Shown here piece after piece: positions 15,544-24,603 of a stretch of 64,000 nucleotides of DNA. Origin of the DNA: Ruminococcaceae bacterium UBA7080 (lineage in GTDB: Bacteria > Bacillota > Clostridia > Oscillospirales > Acutalibacteraceae); NCBI GenBank assembly GCA_002493595.1, contig DKZG01000033.1, forward strand, positions 20,079-84,078. Reading direction: 5' to 3'. Within the stretch, counting starts at the first letter, position 1. The number at the start of each line of letters is the position of its first letter. A program made the position numbers and the translations under genes. Below the pieces are notes generated by a model. The model made no database searches. It was not told where the DNA came from and worked only from the letters and a program-made list of their open reading frames with translations.

Positions 15544-16992
15544 TTATTGTTCGTTTTTGGAAGTGCTTTCGGTTTGAGAGGTGTTCTTATCTGTTCCGCC
15601 ATTATTAGAAGAGCCGTAGCCGATCCATGTAGTGCCGGGATTAAGATTAACCTTTTTGCCGTTTGAATCTTTAATAACAAGCAAACCGTTTTCAACTGTC
15701 CAGGTGATTTCTGTTATTGTGCCGAGGCTGGCAAGCTTTCCCTTACCACCTGAAAGCTTGTAATCACAATAGATTTCAGCTCTGCCGGAACCTTTGTAAT
15801 TGTTTTTTGCAATATAGGCGGTTTCGTCATACAGCATTAACAAATTTTTTCTGCTTACATCCGTAAGATAATCATTACAATGATACATTTTGTCTGTTTC
15901 GCTGTAGGTCCAATCTCTTGTTTTTGTTCTGGAGGAGAAAGTAAAACCGAGCTCTGTACAAGCCGAAGTGCCGACTGGCTTTTCCTTTTCATTAAATGAG
16001 AACTGCGTGTATTTGTTTTTGTCGGCATCTGTTCTGAATTCAGCCTTTTCTATAGCCTTGGCAAGCTTATCACCATAAAGCACGCCGGTGTGTTCAGAGG
16101 ATACAGCTCTTGATTTATCCCTGCCGAAAAGTCCGATGCCGTCGCTGTAGGTCATTTGGTTTATATGATCAACATTGTCGTTTTTGAAGACGGAGTCAGC
16201 ACCTATATAGCCGCCTCTGCTTGAACTCTGGCCCCAATGGATGAAGATGGAGTCAAAAAGTTCTGAAAATTTAATATAAGGCGGGCGTGCACTTCTCATA
16301 GGTCCGATTTGAGAGGGAAGAGCAGTATAGTCTGCATAAAACCAAAGCATTCTTGTTTCTCCGCCTTCAACCTCGCCTTCAAGAATAATATCTGCAGCGT
16401 TTTTACTGTCGTCAATACCCCATTGAGGTCTTGCAGCATAAGCATTCTCAACAACGCAGGCAACGGGTCGCTTACCTATTGCGCTTTCGTTGTAATCAGC
16501 CTCACCGGTGAGGGGATTGACGATTTTAACAACAGGCTGCGTTGTGGTAACAGGTGCTTTTGTAGTTGGTTCAGGTTCCTTTTCTTTGTTTTTTGATAAG
16601 GCAAAGAACACACCTGCAGCAATTGCAGCGACAAGCACAACAGCAACAACGGCGATTATAATTTTCTTTTTGCCATCTTTTGTGCTTTGGCTGTTTGAAC
16701 TATCTGTATAAATTTCATTTGGATAAAATGAATCATCCTTTTTTACAACGGGATCACTGATGATTTTGAATCCGCTGTTATTATTCTCAACTCGGTGTTG
16801 TTTGTTTTCATGATCAAAGTTTATATTGAAAACCTGTTCGTTTTTGCCGCCGGAAGTGGCTTTATCCACCGGCGGAGTGAAGGAGTAAAAGAAATCATCA
16901 GCCTTTCTTTCAGCCTTTTTTTGATTTGACTGCGGTTCCTTTTTACTTCTGAGTTCATTTAATATATCATCAATTTCATTTTGTTTTGACAT
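15544..16992 (-). CDS. DUF3048 (YerB-like) membrane-anchored protein
   Basis: A 482-residue protein. Residues 1-125 are hydrophilic and cytoplasmic; a TM (about 129-150) precedes a Thr/Pro-rich linker (PEPTTKAPVTTTQPV). The outer DUF3048 region begins at NPLTGEADY and includes RPVACVVENAYAARPQWG and PSQIGPMRSARPPYI. A Ser/Thr-rich tail ends it. B. subtilis YerB is the known relative; its function is poorly defined. The long cytoplasmic N-terminus is unlike lipoprotein members. Same charged-N-terminus-plus-TM design as the sortase-like protein at 6.7-7.9 kb. Confidence 0.87.
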   Translation of the reverse strand: MSKQNEIDDILNELRSKKEPQSNQKKAERKADDFFYSFTPPVDKATSGGKNEQVFNINFDHENKQHRVENNNSGFKIISDPVVKKDDSFYPNEIYTDSSNSQSTKDGKKKIIIAVVAVVLVAAIAAGVFFALSKNKEKEPEPTTKAPVTTTQPVVKIVNPLTGEADYNESAIGKRPVACVVENAYAARPQWGIDDSKNAADIILEGEVEGGETRMLWFYADYTALPSQIGPMRSARPPYIKFSELFDSIFIHWGQSSSRGGYIGADSVFKNDNVDHINQMTYSDGIGLFGRDKSRAVSSEHTGVLYGDKLAKAIEKAEFRTDADKNKYTQFSFNEKEKPVGTSACTELGFTFSSRTKTRDWTYSETDKMYHCNDYLTDVSRKNLLMLYDETAYIAKNNYKGSGRAEIYCDYKLSGGKGKLASLGTITEITWTVENGLLVIKDSNGKKVNLNPGTTWIGYGSSNNGGTDKNTSQTESTSKNEQ

Positions 16993-17134
16993 AATTATTC
17001 TCCTCCCGATTTTATATATTGTATCATATATTGCTTATTATTTCATCATATTTTTAAAAATTTTAAATATTATTGATTTAAAGCATAGTATGTAGTAAAA
17101 TAATAAAATATAAAAACTGTTTCGAGGTGACAAA

Positions 17135-17758
17135 ATGGCTAAAACAGTCCCTATGATAATAACGAATAACAGTATTCTGGTGATGGATAAAGCCTGTGAG
17201 CAGTTTAAGACTTTTAATATGCCGTCACTTAATCCTTCTCCCAATATTCCTTTTTATCATGAATTTGCCGAGAAAATTGCAGAGGGTCAATACTATTTTA
17301 AAGAGTTTATGAAAGGGATATATGGTAAAAAGCTTAGTAAATATATACTTGCTATTATTGTTCCTGATGATACCAGTAAGCTGGAATCTATTTTTATAAA
17401 TGAATTTTTTGTTAATTCCGGTGCATGCAAGGCAGTGGCACAGATGCCGATGGCACTGGCTCTTTCAAAAGAGGAAGTCAGATATATTTCTGTTTCAAAG
17501 TCACAGAGAAATGTTATTCTTGAATATGTCAGAAATAATGAAACAGTTGTAAAAAGGCTTTATGATATTCATACCTGTGATGCGTCACAGGTTATGGCAG
17601 ACTGTGAAAAGCTTCATATTGATATCGAGTATAATGATGTTCCTGTTTTTGTAAATAATTTTAACATGAATATGGACGAGTTTATCGAAATGGGTGAGCT
17701 TATAAGTCCTAAGCAGTTTATGGAAAAAATATCAAATATTGATGTTGAAAAATTATAA
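17135..17758 (+). CDS. Uncharacterised 207-residue protein
   Basis: A soluble protein without signal peptide or TM, starting MAKTVPMIITNNSILVMDKA. GAGGTGAC precedes the ATG. The middle part (ILAIIVPDDTSKLESIFINE, then AVAQMPMALAL) has an alternating beta-alpha pattern vaguely like an actin-type ATPase subdomain, but I see no conclusive phosphate loop. I do not recognise a family. It is divergent from the DUF3048 gene across about 140 AT-rich bases. Confidence 0.7.
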   Translation: MAKTVPMIITNNSILVMDKACEQFKTFNMPSLNPSPNIPFYHEFAEKIAEGQYYFKEFMKGIYGKKLSKYILAIIVPDDTSKLESIFINEFFVNSGACKAVAQMPMALALSKEEVRYISVSKSQRNVILEYVRNNETVVKRLYDIHTCDASQVMADCEKLHIDIEYNDVPVFVNNFNMNMDEFIEMGELISPKQFMEKISNIDVEKL

Positions 17759-17802
17759 ATAAAAAATCTTGCTCCTGTATAAAATATATAGGGGTGATTT
17801 TT

Positions 17803-17979
17803 ATGAAGAAAAAGGATAATAGAAAAAATGAAAATAAAAAGCCTATTATTGATTTAACATCTTATCTCAGTCCGGATATGGTTAATTGTGATGTGGATGG
17901 CAGCTATACCGGTATTCCGGCTGATATGTACTATAATGATGAGCTTGAGCAGCCGGTTCAGGATGCAGATGATTTATAA
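17803..17979 (+). CDS. Small acidic protein with GSYTG...PVQDADDL motif
   Basis: 58 residues: a Lys/Asn-rich start, then DLTSYLSPDM, then CDVDGSYTGIPADMYY and the C-terminal PVQDADDL. From memory, short clostridial proteins of unknown function share the pattern GSYTG, a short spacer and a PVQDADDL end; this needs a search. The ATG at 17803 is chosen because AGGGGTG ends 6 bases upstream. It lies 44 bases after the 207-residue gene and may be co-transcribed. Confidence 0.7.
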   Translation: MKKKDNRKNENKKPIIDLTSYLSPDMVNCDVDGSYTGIPADMYYNDELEQPVQDADDL

Positions 17980-17986
17980 TTTAGCT

Positions 17987-18038
17987 AAACAGGCACTATG
18001 TGATTTGTTATTTCACATAGTGCCTGTTTTTATTTTTT
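17987..18038. terminator. Bidirectional terminator
   Basis: 17-base perfect arms AAACAGGCACTATGTGA / TCACATAGTGCCTGTTT with a T run on the plus strand. It overlaps the end of the convergent regulator gene. Confidence 0.88.
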
Positions 18039-18614
18039 TCGTTTTGCCGTGATGATATAAAACAGAGGGATTGTTAAAAATACAATCCACATAGGATGCC
18101 ACAAATGGAAGAAAATACCGCATATCAGATAGATAATAACCATCAGTACAGGATAGCAAAAGATAATCGGTTTTTTCTTTTCATATGCAAGAATAGCAGT
18201 ATAGAATAAAGGTATTGTTAAAAAGACTAACCAGCCTGTTGCCCAGCCCTTTGCATGAAAGAGAATTCCGATTACAGCATATGCAATTATCATGATTATG
18301 GGATATGATATAAAAAACCATCCGCGTCTTTTTTTATTTTTGTTTTCGGAATTTTTATTCTCTTTTTGGTCGTTTATTACGCGAACAGATGACATGCTGT
18401 TTTCTTGATCGGCTTCACCTTTAACCAGTGAGTCAACAGATACATCGTAAAGCTTGGCCAGTTTTGCAAAATTTTCAATATCCGGGGTGGATGTGCCCTG
18501 TTCCCATTTCGATATGGATTGACGTGAGAGATTGAGCTTTTCCGCTAATTGCTCCTGACTGAGCTTGCTTTGAGTTCTGAGTTTTTTTAAGTATTCACCT
18601 TGCTTGATTGACAT
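18030..18614 (-). CDS. XRE-family regulator with membrane-spanning C-terminus
   Basis: A 194-residue protein. Residues 5-60 are a Cro/C1-type HTH (LRTQSKLSQEQLAEKLNLSR, then QSISKWEQGTSTPDIENFAK). Residues about 105-194 hold four TM segments in two similar halves, each ending in FLTIPLFY, apparently an internal duplication. It probably represses target genes in response to a membrane or envelope cue; the target is unknown. The start MSIKQGEYLK is chosen for AGAGGTG before it, 19 codons inside the longest frame. Confidence 0.87.
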   Translation of the reverse strand: MSIKQGEYLKKLRTQSKLSQEQLAEKLNLSRQSISKWEQGTSTPDIENFAKLAKLYDVSVDSLVKGEADQENSMSSVRVINDQKENKNSENKNKKRRGWFFISYPIIMIIAYAVIGILFHAKGWATGWLVFLTIPLFYTAILAYEKKKPIIFCYPVLMVIIYLICGIFFHLWHPMWIVFLTIPLFYIITAKRKK

Positions 18615-18732
18615 GTTGCACCTCTGAAATATCTTTGCAGATATAATATCACAACATGAACATAAAAACAAGAATCCCCTGCGATAAATTTATCACAGGG
18701 GGGTAAGTATATTCTATATTGAATAGAAACAG

Positions 18733-19905
18733 TTATATACGTGCCACGCCGTCTTGAACTGCAGCATCGGCAACCGCTTTTGCAACGGTATCCTTAATTC
18801 TTTCATCAAATGCGTATGGAAGAATATAATCCGGTGTGAGCTTATCCTCGTCAACAAGCGAAGCAATTGCATAAGCAGCAGCAATTTTCATATTCTCGGT
18901 GATTGCACTTGCTCTTACATCAAGGGCACCGCGGAAAATACCCGGAAAAGCAACAACATTATTAATCTGATTAGGAAAGTCGGAACGCCCTGTACCGACG
19001 ATTTTTGCACCGGCAGCTTTAGCTTCATCCGGCATAATTTCGGGTGTAGGATTAGCCATAGCGAGGACAATTGGGTCGGCGTTCATTGTTTTAATCATAT
19101 CCTGTGTAAGTACTCCCGGAGCTGAAACACCGATAAAGATATCTGTGCTTTTAACAGCTTCAGCCAGTGAACCTTTTGTCATTTCTCTGTTTGTTACTTT
19201 GGCAATATCTTTTTTTGATGCGTTAAGATTTTCACGTCCTTCATAGATTGCACCTGTTCTGTCACAGAGAATGACATCACGAAGACCGAGTGACATAAGC
19301 AGCTTTGCAATAGCAATACCTGCAGCACCTGATCCGTTTATAACAGCTTTGCAATCTGAAAGGGCCTTTCCTGTAAGTTTAGTAGCGTTAATAAGTGCTG
19401 CTGAGACAACAACTGCTGTACCATGCTGATCGTCGTGGAAGATAGGAATATCGCATTTTTCCTTAAGCTTTTCCTCAATCTCAAAACAGCGCGGTGCAGC
19501 AATATCCTCAAGATTAATGCCGCCGAAAGAACCGCTTATGTTGTAAACTGTTTCAACAAATTCATCAACATTCTTTGTACGAACGCAAAGCGGGAATGCG
19601 TCAACATCACCGAATTCCTTGAAAAGTACGCATTTGCCTTCCATAACAGGCATACCTGCCTCAGGTCCGATATCTCCCAGACCGAGTACGGCTGTACCAT
19701 CGGTGATAACAGCAACCATGTTCCAGCGGCGTGTAAGCTCCCAGCTCTTTTTATAATCATCCTGAATAGCCAGGCATGGTTCTGCAACGCCGGGCGTGTA
19801 TGCAAGTGAAAGTGCATCCTTGTCATTAACCTTGGCTCTTGCTGTTACTTCCAGCTTGCCCTTCCATTCACCGTGTAATTTAAGTGATTCTTTACGATAA
19901 TCCAT
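18733..19905 (-). CDS. Malic enzyme (NAD(P)-dependent, decarboxylating)
   Basis: A 390-residue short-form malic enzyme converting malate to pyruvate, CO2 and NAD(P)H. The N-terminal ALSLAYTPGVAEPCLAI and ITDGTAVLGLGDIGPEAGMP carry substrate and metal residues. FHDDQHGTAVVV follows, and the Rossmann motif is NGSGAAGIAIAKLL. Coenzyme preference is not clear from sequence. It is the last gene of a leftward set with a malate/lactate-type dehydrogenase (36 bases away) and glycerol kinase. No obvious terminator hairpin was seen at its 3' end. Confidence 0.94.
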   Translation of the reverse strand: MDYRKESLKLHGEWKGKLEVTARAKVNDKDALSLAYTPGVAEPCLAIQDDYKKSWELTRRWNMVAVITDGTAVLGLGDIGPEAGMPVMEGKCVLFKEFGDVDAFPLCVRTKNVDEFVETVYNISGSFGGINLEDIAAPRCFEIEEKLKEKCDIPIFHDDQHGTAVVVSAALINATKLTGKALSDCKAVINGSGAAGIAIAKLLMSLGLRDVILCDRTGAIYEGRENLNASKKDIAKVTNREMTKGSLAEAVKSTDIFIGVSAPGVLTQDMIKTMNADPIVLAMANPTPEIMPDEAKAAGAKIVGTGRSDFPNQINNVVAFPGIFRGALDVRASAITENMKIAAAYAIASLVDEDKLTPDYILPYAFDERIKDTVAKAVADAAVQDGVARI

Positions 19906-19941
19906 TGTTATTCTCCTAAATGCTTATTTCATAAAATTTAA

Positions 19942-21102
19942 TCAATCTCTCTCGATATGAGCCTTGATATTCTTTTCAGGGTAAGGTACATAATTTTCTT
20001 CCCATGGGAAAGTGTAATCAAGTCCCAGTTCGTCACGCACCGCATTGATTTCATTTTGTACAGATTCATTGATAGGAACGCCGCTGTCCTTTCTGCTGAG
20101 CCAGATTTCATATTCTTTTTCCCCTGCAGTGTAAATTCTGTCAGCGCCCGGTGCTTTTTTTGAAGCACGCATTGAGCGAAGGATTTCGCCTGCTTTGCTT
20201 CTTACAAGTTCTTCACCAAGGAAATGATTTGTATCAATTGCAATAAAGAAATGACCGAGATGATAAGGTCTGATATTGCCGTTTTCATCCTTGCCGTCAA
20301 GATCCTTGCCATAGCTGCCATCCTGCAAAATGGCTGACAAAAGCTCAATGATCATTGCATATCCATAACCTTTGTAGCCTCCGAGTGCTTCGCCGATACC
20401 GCCGAGTGTTGTAAGTGCGGCTGAACCTTCACGAATTCTTTTAAGTGCAACACCGGCATCACCCTCAACAGCTTCTCCGTCTGTGCCGATTATTGTGCCG
20501 GGATGAACATCTTCGTCGATTCTGGCATAATACTCGATTTTACCATTTTGCGTAATTGATGTTGCACAGTCAATGATAAAATCAAATTTTTCATCTGATG
20601 GAATACCCACTGTAAGCGGATTTGTGCCAAACATACCCTCAACGCCGAAGGTTGGAGCAACAGATGGTCTTGCATTTGTGCCTGTAATGCAGATACAGCC
20701 CTGTTCAGTGGCCTGTGTTGCATAGTAGCCTGCAATACCGTAATGACAGCTGTTTCTTACAGCAACCATGCCGAGACCGTATTTTTTTGCTTTGTCAATA
20801 GCCATCTGCATGGATTTGTAGCCGATTACCTGGCCCATACCGTTATGACCGTCAACAACTGCGGTAGTCTCTGTTTCCTTGATAATTTCGAATTCGGTTT
20901 CAGGATTTTGAATTCCCGCCTTTATTCTGTCAAGATATATTGGCTTAAATCTGTTGCAGCCGTGACTTTCGATGCCGCGCTTATCCGACTCAAGCAACAC
21001 ATCGGTACAAATTTCTGCATCCTCTCTCGGTATACCATAGCCGACAAATGCATCTGTGACAAAGTCGGTAATCAAGCTCCATGGACATATTACCTTACCC
21101 AT
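19942..21102 (-). CDS. Ldh_2-family malate/L-lactate-type dehydrogenase
   Basis: A 386-residue NAD(P)-dependent 2-hydroxyacid dehydrogenase of the Ldh_2 family, unrelated to classic LDH/MDH. The catalytic histidine lies in RNSCHYGIAGYY, and the early DKRGIESHGCNRF is conserved. Members act on malate, lactate, sulfolactate or ureidoglycolate. Malate is plausible here because the next gene encodes malic enzyme (inference). It lies 24 bases after glpK. AAAGGAG precedes the ATG. Confidence 0.9.
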   Translation of the reverse strand: MGKVICPWSLITDFVTDAFVGYGIPREDAEICTDVLLESDKRGIESHGCNRFKPIYLDRIKAGIQNPETEFEIIKETETTAVVDGHNGMGQVIGYKSMQMAIDKAKKYGLGMVAVRNSCHYGIAGYYATQATEQGCICITGTNARPSVAPTFGVEGMFGTNPLTVGIPSDEKFDFIIDCATSITQNGKIEYYARIDEDVHPGTIIGTDGEAVEGDAGVALKRIREGSAALTTLGGIGEALGGYKGYGYAMIIELLSAILQDGSYGKDLDGKDENGNIRPYHLGHFFIAIDTNHFLGEELVRSKAGEILRSMRASKKAPGADRIYTAGEKEYEIWLSRKDSGVPINESVQNEINAVRDELGLDYTFPWEENYVPYPEKNIKAHIERD

Positions 21103-21126
21103 AAATATAGTCTCCTTTAAATTATA

Positions 21127-22629
21127 TTATCTCTCCCAGTTGCGTGAGCGTTCAACAGCACGTTTCCAGTCGGAATATTTTTGGTTTCTGAGTTCCGTTT
21201 CCATTGAAGGGATGAACGTTTTGTCAACTTGGCGGTTTGATTCAATCTCTTCAAGGTTTGACCATACGCCGGTTGCCAAGCCGGCACAGTAAGCAGCACC
21301 AAGGGCCGTTGTTTCAATATTCTTGGGTCTGTTAACGGTTACACCGGTCATATCAGCCTGAATTTGCATCATAATATCCGATACGGAGGCTCCGCCGTCG
21401 ACTCTTAGGTCCTTAAGCATAATATCCGAGTCACTTATCATGGCTTCAAGCAGATCCGTCATCTGATATGTGATGCTTTCCAGTACGGCACGGCAGATAT
21501 GCTTTCTGTTGATTCCGCGTGTGAGACCAACCATGATTCCCCTGGCATACATATCCCAATAAGGTGCCCCCAAACCTGTAAATGCAGGCACAAAATACAG
21601 TCCGTTTGAGTCTTCAACCTCGCTTGCAAGTTCATCGCATTCGGGAGCAGAATGTATAAGCTCAACCTCATCTCGAAGCCATTTAATAACAGAACCGGCA
21701 TTGAAGGCAGAGCCCTCCAGAGAATAGGTGATTTTGTCGCCTATGCCCCATGCAATTCCGGAAAGAAGGTTTGAGCGTGAATTTACACGCTTGCTGCCGG
21801 TATTCATCAGCAGGAAGCAGCCTGTGCCATATGTGTTTTTAGCCTGGCCGATATTAAAGCAACCCTGGCCGAACAGTGCACCCGGCTGATCACCGATTGC
21901 ACCTGCTATAGGTACATCTTCTATATCTTCAATACCTGTGATTTTTGCTACCTTGCCATATATGCAGCTTGAAGGCTTCACTTGCGGCAGCATGCTCATC
22001 GGTATGCCTAACTTTTCACATAAAAACGGATCCCAGCAAAGCTTATCAATATCAAAAAGCATAGTGCGGCAGGCATTTGAGTAATCGGTTACATGTACTT
22101 TTCCATTGGTTAAATTCCATATAAGCCATGTGTCGACCGTTCCGAAAAGAAGCTCGCCTTTTTCTGCTTTTTCCCTTGCCCCTTCAACGTTATCCAGTAT
22201 CCATTTAATTTTTGTACCGCTGAAATAAGCATCAATCAACAGGCCGGTTGTGTTTTTAATATAATCGCCAAGCCCTTCAGCCTTCAGCTCTTCACAGTAC
22301 TGGGCTGTTCTGCGGCATTGCCATACAATGGCATTGCAAACCGGCTTGCCGGTTTCTTTGTCCCATACAATAGTAGTTTCTCTCTGATTTGTTATTCCTA
22401 TACCTGCAATATCTTTAGGATTAACTTTTTCAAGTCTCAGGCAGGAAAGAATTGCGCTGATTTGTGAAAACAGGATTTCCATAGGGTCATGTTCAACCCA
22501 ACCGTTTTCAGGATAATACTGAGTGAATTCATTTTGCGCTTTAGCAACAATTTCACCTTTCTTATTAAATATGATGGCGCGCGAGGATGTTGTACCCTGG
22601 TCCAGAGCCATAACATATTTTTCAGCCAT
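21127..22629 (-). CDS. glpK: Glycerol kinase
   Basis: A 500-residue FGGY-family kinase that phosphorylates glycerol to glycerol-3-phosphate. It has the N-terminal ALDQGTTSSRAIIFNKKGEI, WQCRRTA, the glycerol-site Asp in GAIGDQPGALFGQ, and C-terminal DLRVDGGASVSDIMMQIQAD. Length matches the family. It is the first gene of the glpK-dehydrogenase-malic enzyme set. No glycerol facilitator or GlpD is adjacent. GAGGGGTAAA precedes the ATG. Confidence 0.96.
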   Translation of the reverse strand: MAEKYVMALDQGTTSSRAIIFNKKGEIVAKAQNEFTQYYPENGWVEHDPMEILFSQISAILSCLRLEKVNPKDIAGIGITNQRETTIVWDKETGKPVCNAIVWQCRRTAQYCEELKAEGLGDYIKNTTGLLIDAYFSGTKIKWILDNVEGAREKAEKGELLFGTVDTWLIWNLTNGKVHVTDYSNACRTMLFDIDKLCWDPFLCEKLGIPMSMLPQVKPSSCIYGKVAKITGIEDIEDVPIAGAIGDQPGALFGQGCFNIGQAKNTYGTGCFLLMNTGSKRVNSRSNLLSGIAWGIGDKITYSLEGSAFNAGSVIKWLRDEVELIHSAPECDELASEVEDSNGLYFVPAFTGLGAPYWDMYARGIMVGLTRGINRKHICRAVLESITYQMTDLLEAMISDSDIMLKDLRVDGGASVSDIMMQIQADMTGVTVNRPKNIETTALGAAYCAGLATGVWSNLEEIESNRQVDKTFIPSMETELRNQKYSDWKRAVERSRNWER

Positions 22630-22706
22630 AAAATTTACCCCTCTCGAAACGCAGCGGCATAATGTTTACCGGTTTGGCGTTTTGTTAATTACACTTTTTG
22701 AAAAAC

Positions 22707-22734
22707 AAAAAGCAGGTTAATATACCTGCTTTTT
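22707..22734 (-). terminator. Terminator between acpP and glpK
   Basis: Arms AAAAAGCAGGT / ACCTGCTTTT with a 6-nt loop, A and T tracts on both sides. It separates the acpP transcript from glpK. The 70 bases up to the acpP stop show no ORF. Confidence 0.75.
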
Positions 22735-22813
22735 ATTGTACTTTATTTAGATTTTAAAGTCAATGATGTCTGTGTGTTTTGATACTGATTTTGTACATAT
22801 ATAAAAAAATGTA

Positions 22814-23041
22814 CTATATGTTATTTTCAACAAAAGTTGTTATATCGCTTACACTTTCCATCTTTTCAATAATTTCATCGGGCACTTCAATAGAAAATTC
22901 ATCTTCAATTGACATAACGATGTCAATTGCATCAAGACTGTCAGCCCCCAAATCTTCAACAAGAAGACTGTCGGTACTAATGCTTTGCTCATCAATATCA
23001 AGCTGTTCAGCAAGAATAGCTTTGATTTTTTCAAATACCAT
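22814..23041 (-). CDS. acpP: Acyl carrier protein
   Basis: A 75-residue acidic four-helix protein with the phosphopantetheine site GADSLDAI (Ser35). It carries growing acyl chains in fatty-acid synthesis. The start MVFEKIKAIL is chosen because GAAGG lies 5 bases before that ATG; a GTG 12 bases earlier is possible. It is monocistronic, away from other fab genes, and divergent from aroE. The next 100 bases upstream contain only AT-rich promoter sequence. Confidence 0.93.
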   Translation of the reverse strand: MVFEKIKAILAEQLDIDEQSISTDSLLVEDLGADSLDAIDIVMSIEDEFSIEVPDEIIEKMESVSDITTFVENNI

Positions 23042-23150
23042 AATAACCTTCACCTCAAAAAGTAGTTGTTAATATTGTTTTGTTATGTTATTATCATATT
23101 ATATAATTCCCAATGAATTGTCAATGATTTTTTTCAGCGAGGTCAATGTG

Positions 23151-23981
23151 ATGGATAAATTCGGGCTTATCGGCTACCCTTTGGGTCATTCAATGTCACC
23201 TTTTATTCATAATGAGCTTTTTAAAATAAATGGTATAGAGGCAGTATATGAACTGAAAGAAATAAGTCCAAAAAGACTTTACTCTGATATAGAAGAGCTT
23301 AAATTATTAAGAGGCTTTAATGTTACGATTCCCCATAAGACGGCAATTATCAAAAACCTTGACGGACTCTCTCAAAGAGCAGCACTTTTTGGTGCTGTAA
23401 ACACTGTAGCGAATCGGGACGGGATTCTTACGGGTTATAATACGGATTGTTTCGGATTCCTGCGTGCTCTTGACATGGCGGAGATAAAGCTTGGCAAAAA
23501 GGTCCTTCTTTGCGGAAGCGGCGGAGTTTCGAGAATGTTTGCATTTGAAAGTGTTCTGGCGGGAGCTGAGCTTACTGTTGCAGTGCGTGATCAATCAATA
23601 GAGAAGGCTAACAAAATCAAGTCTGAAATTCAGCAGAAGCTTAATAAATCCGTGAATGTTGTTATGCTTGAAGAGGTAACGGGCGAATATGATGTTCTTA
23701 TAAACGGTACACCGGTAGGTATGTATCCCGATATTCATTCATGTATTTTGCCGTTTGAAAAGGTTAAGGCTTGCAAGGCGGTTTTCGATGCAGTTTATAA
23801 CCCTCTTGAAACAATGCTTATCAAATATGCAAAACAGTCTGGTGCGAGATATTCAAACGGCCTGTCCATGCTGGTATGGCAGGCTGCTGTTGCACAGGAA
23901 ATTTGGTTTGATGTTCAATTTACAATGCCGCAGATTGAAGCGGTTATGTCAATTACACAAAAGGAATTAGAAAAGCGATGA
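23151..23981 (+). CDS. aroE: Shikimate dehydrogenase
   Basis: A 276-residue NADP-dependent enzyme reducing 3-dehydroshikimate in the aromatic amino-acid pathway. It has the N-terminal GLIGYPLGHSMSPFIHN, the catalytic Lys in NVTIPHKTA, the NTDCFGF motif, and a Rossmann stretch LLCGSGGVSRMFAF. The start MDKFGLIG is chosen for GCGAGG before the ATG; the longer frame runs into the acpP promoter area. It overlaps aroK by 4 bases. Confidence 0.95.
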   Translation: MDKFGLIGYPLGHSMSPFIHNELFKINGIEAVYELKEISPKRLYSDIEELKLLRGFNVTIPHKTAIIKNLDGLSQRAALFGAVNTVANRDGILTGYNTDCFGFLRALDMAEIKLGKKVLLCGSGGVSRMFAFESVLAGAELTVAVRDQSIEKANKIKSEIQQKLNKSVNVVMLEEVTGEYDVLINGTPVGMYPDIHSCILPFEKVKACKAVFDAVYNPLETMLIKYAKQSGARYSNGLSMLVWQAAVAQEIWFDVQFTMPQIEAVMSITQKELEKR

Positions 23982-24466
23982 ATATAGTTTTATGCGGATT
24001 TATGGGCAGCGGCAAAACAACTGTTGGTCTTGAGCTTGCCAAAATTATGGGAAGAAAATTTATTGATACCGACGATATGATTGAAAAGACACAGGGTATA
24101 GCAATAAAAGCGATTTTTACTGTTCGCGGAGAGGATTATTTCCGTGAGCTTGAATGGGAGTGCTGTAAAACGATATCCGATATGAAAAACTGTGTCGTTT
24201 CAACAGGAGGCGGAGCACTTACCTTTGAACGCAATGTAAAGGCACTGCAAAGGGGCGGAAAAATAGTTTTTCTTGATGCGGATTTTGATGTTATCTGTCA
24301 GCGCATAGGTAAGTCAAAAACAAGGCCGCTTTTTCAGAATAAGGAAAAAGCACGCTCTTTGTATGATGAGCGCAAGGAGAAATATTTAAATGCTGCCGAT
24401 TATGTGGTAGACGGCAATATGTCGGCCAGAAAGACAGCTTTGCAGATTGCGGAAATGTTCAGATAA
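23978..24466 (+). CDS. aroK: Shikimate kinase
   Basis: A 162-residue NMP-kinase-fold enzyme phosphorylating shikimate. P-loop GFMGSGKTT at residues 7-15, shikimate-binding FIDTDDMIE, STGGGALTF, and the lid arginine in KTRPLF. It overlaps aroE by 4 bases (ATGA), so the two are co-translated. Confidence 0.95.
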   Translation: MNIVLCGFMGSGKTTVGLELAKIMGRKFIDTDDMIEKTQGIAIKAIFTVRGEDYFRELEWECCKTISDMKNCVVSTGGGALTFERNVKALQRGGKIVFLDADFDVICQRIGKSKTRPLFQNKEKARSLYDERKEKYLNAADYVVDGNMSARKTALQIAEMFR

Positions 24467-24508
24467 TTCTTTGTTTTTTCAACTCGAGTGGATTATTCTT
24501 TTGCCAAG

Positions 24509-24537
24509 TTGAAAAATAATATTATATATGCTATAAT
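24509..24537 (+). promoter_or_regulatory. Promoter of the export permease gene
   Basis: TTGAAA, 17-base spacer, TATAAT. It is followed in the leader by a hairpin (24547-24574, arms AAATGCCTTT / AAAGGCATTT, then TTC) that could attenuate or pause transcription before the GTG start. Confidence 0.7.
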
Positions 24538-24603
24538 GCATAGGTCAAATGCCTTTGCGATGAAAAAGGCATTTTCAGTATGTGAAAGCAAAGAGGTGCT
24601 TTT

